A stretch of 64,000 nt of DNA from Artemia franciscana (lineage: Eukaryota > Arthropoda > Branchiopoda > Anostraca > Artemiidae), in the NCBI RefSeq assembly GCF_032884065.1, contig NC_088868.1:3095043-3159042 (forward strand). Direction: 5' to 3'. The notes under the pieces were generated by a model, which saw only the letters and a program-made list of their open reading frames with translations, did not search any database and was not told the DNA's origin. Below, piece after piece: positions 63,061 through 64,000 of this stretch; the stretch's first letter is position 1, and each line of letters opens with the position of its first letter. The translations under genes and the position numbers were made by a program.

Positions 63061-64000
63061 AAACAGTTCTTGGTAACGAGCTGTAAGTAAGGAGCGACCC
63101 GGCTCAATAGTAACCGAAACTCTAAAAAACGGAATTTGATACCAATAGATATGTCAAAAGAACTAAACTTTTATGCTGATTTTAAATACATTTTGTTAAG
63201 TTTAGTCTTACCCTTCAAAGGTTACAGGCCTGAGAAATGTGCCTGATTTTCAAAAAATGGCTGAAACACCCTTATAACTCATATAATCATAATAAAATCA
63301 TACCATCAGATTCAGCGTATTAAGAGAACCCTATTGTAGAGGCTCCAAGCTCCTATCTGCAAAAATGTGGAATTTTGTACTTCATATTAGAAGAAAGATC
63401 ACGGATGCGTGTTTATTTATTTATTTTTTTTGCCCAGGGGTGATCATATCGAACCAGTGGGCCAAGACATCGGGAGAGGGCATATTCTAACGGAAATTCA
63501 AAGTTCTAGTGCCCTTTTTAAGTTACCAAAAAAATTGGAGGGCAACTAGGCCCCCTCCCACGCCATTTTTCCCCAAATTCCCCTGACCAAAAACCTGAGA
63601 TAGCTATTTTGTTCAACATCGTTGAAAGGCCTAATATTAATGTCTTTGGAGATAACATGAAACCCCAGAGCTCTTGGGAAAAGGTTTTCAAGTTAAAAAA
63701 TGTGACCATTGTTTACATATAGTATTTCTTATTCGGAAGCATGCATACATTTCTAGGGTGGGAAGGGGAGGACGATTTTTTTGGCTGGGGGACTTAGCTC
63801 GGGGAGAATTTTCCATGGAAAATGAATTTTCTAGGGGATGAACTTTTTAGGGGAAATTGTGTACTGGAAAAATTTTCCAGAATTCCTATACAAAATTTCT
63901 TTATATATCTTGCTTTCTATTTACTGGCTCAATTTCACGCTTGGACGTGTTAAGGGTAATTGTCCCAGTAAATTTTAACCAGGATCGTATTGTTCAGAGG
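63061..64000 (+). mobile_element. H element, copy running off the window (plus)
   Basis: It starts at the terminal hairpin 'cagttcttggtaacgagctg' and follows the body ('gcgacccggctcaatagtaa', 'tggagggcaactaggccccc') to the window edge. The 63-codon minus frame at 63518-63709 is repeat sequence. Confidence 0.75.

Overview
The window looks like repeat-dense, AT-rich eukaryotic nuclear DNA, most likely from an invertebrate. I see no operons, ribosome binding sites, rRNA or tRNA genes, or any convincing single-copy host gene. Every long reading frame belongs to a transposable element. The interspersed repeats remind me of crustacean, brine-shrimp-like (Artemia) genomic sequence. That is an impression from memory and is unverified.

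Layout. 1-8.3 kb: decayed RTE-like and CR1-like LINE pieces, plus two complete copies of an interspersed element called H here. H ends in a short hairpin and carries internal fold-back segments. One copy sits inside the RT of a LINE and the other inside a ~1.8 kb repeat called U. 8.3-11.7 kb: a minus-strand Penelope-like element lying between (TA)n tracts. Its GIY-YIG endonuclease is upstream of the reverse transcriptase, the permuted 'Naiad' arrangement. 11.7-24.8 kb: LINE fragments of several clades, further U copies, a degenerate minisatellite and a small TIR element. 24.8-38.6 kb: H copies, U copy D ending in a long (TA)n tract, a ~293 bp tandem repeat family (K), and an R1-like LINE 3' end. 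38.6-42 kb: a nearly complete but dead RTE-like LINE with endonuclease and RT, and a more GC-rich stretch upstream of it.

43.9-57.9 kb is a tandem duplication of a ~6.36 kb unit. Each unit holds H-type repeats, a 5'-truncated RTE-like LINE with a 12 bp target-site duplication, and a hAT-family (ZMYM1-like) transposase on the minus strand. In the second unit a ~625 bp segment is present three times. The second LINE copy keeps an open frame of 610 codons, while the first has one premature stop. The duplication junction cuts the first transposase, and the second continues to about 58.8 kb. 59.0-61.4 kb is a 2.4 kb inverted-repeat element with hairpin termini built from K repeats, and the window ends in two more H copies.

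The genes do not form a pathway. The window is a record of nested insertion: LINEs invaded by H, H/LINE/U composites copied together, a Penelope-like element landing in the (TA)n of a U copy, and a recent tandem duplication. Pseudogene limits are approximate (usually within a few tens of bases). All family names rest on motifs read by eye.
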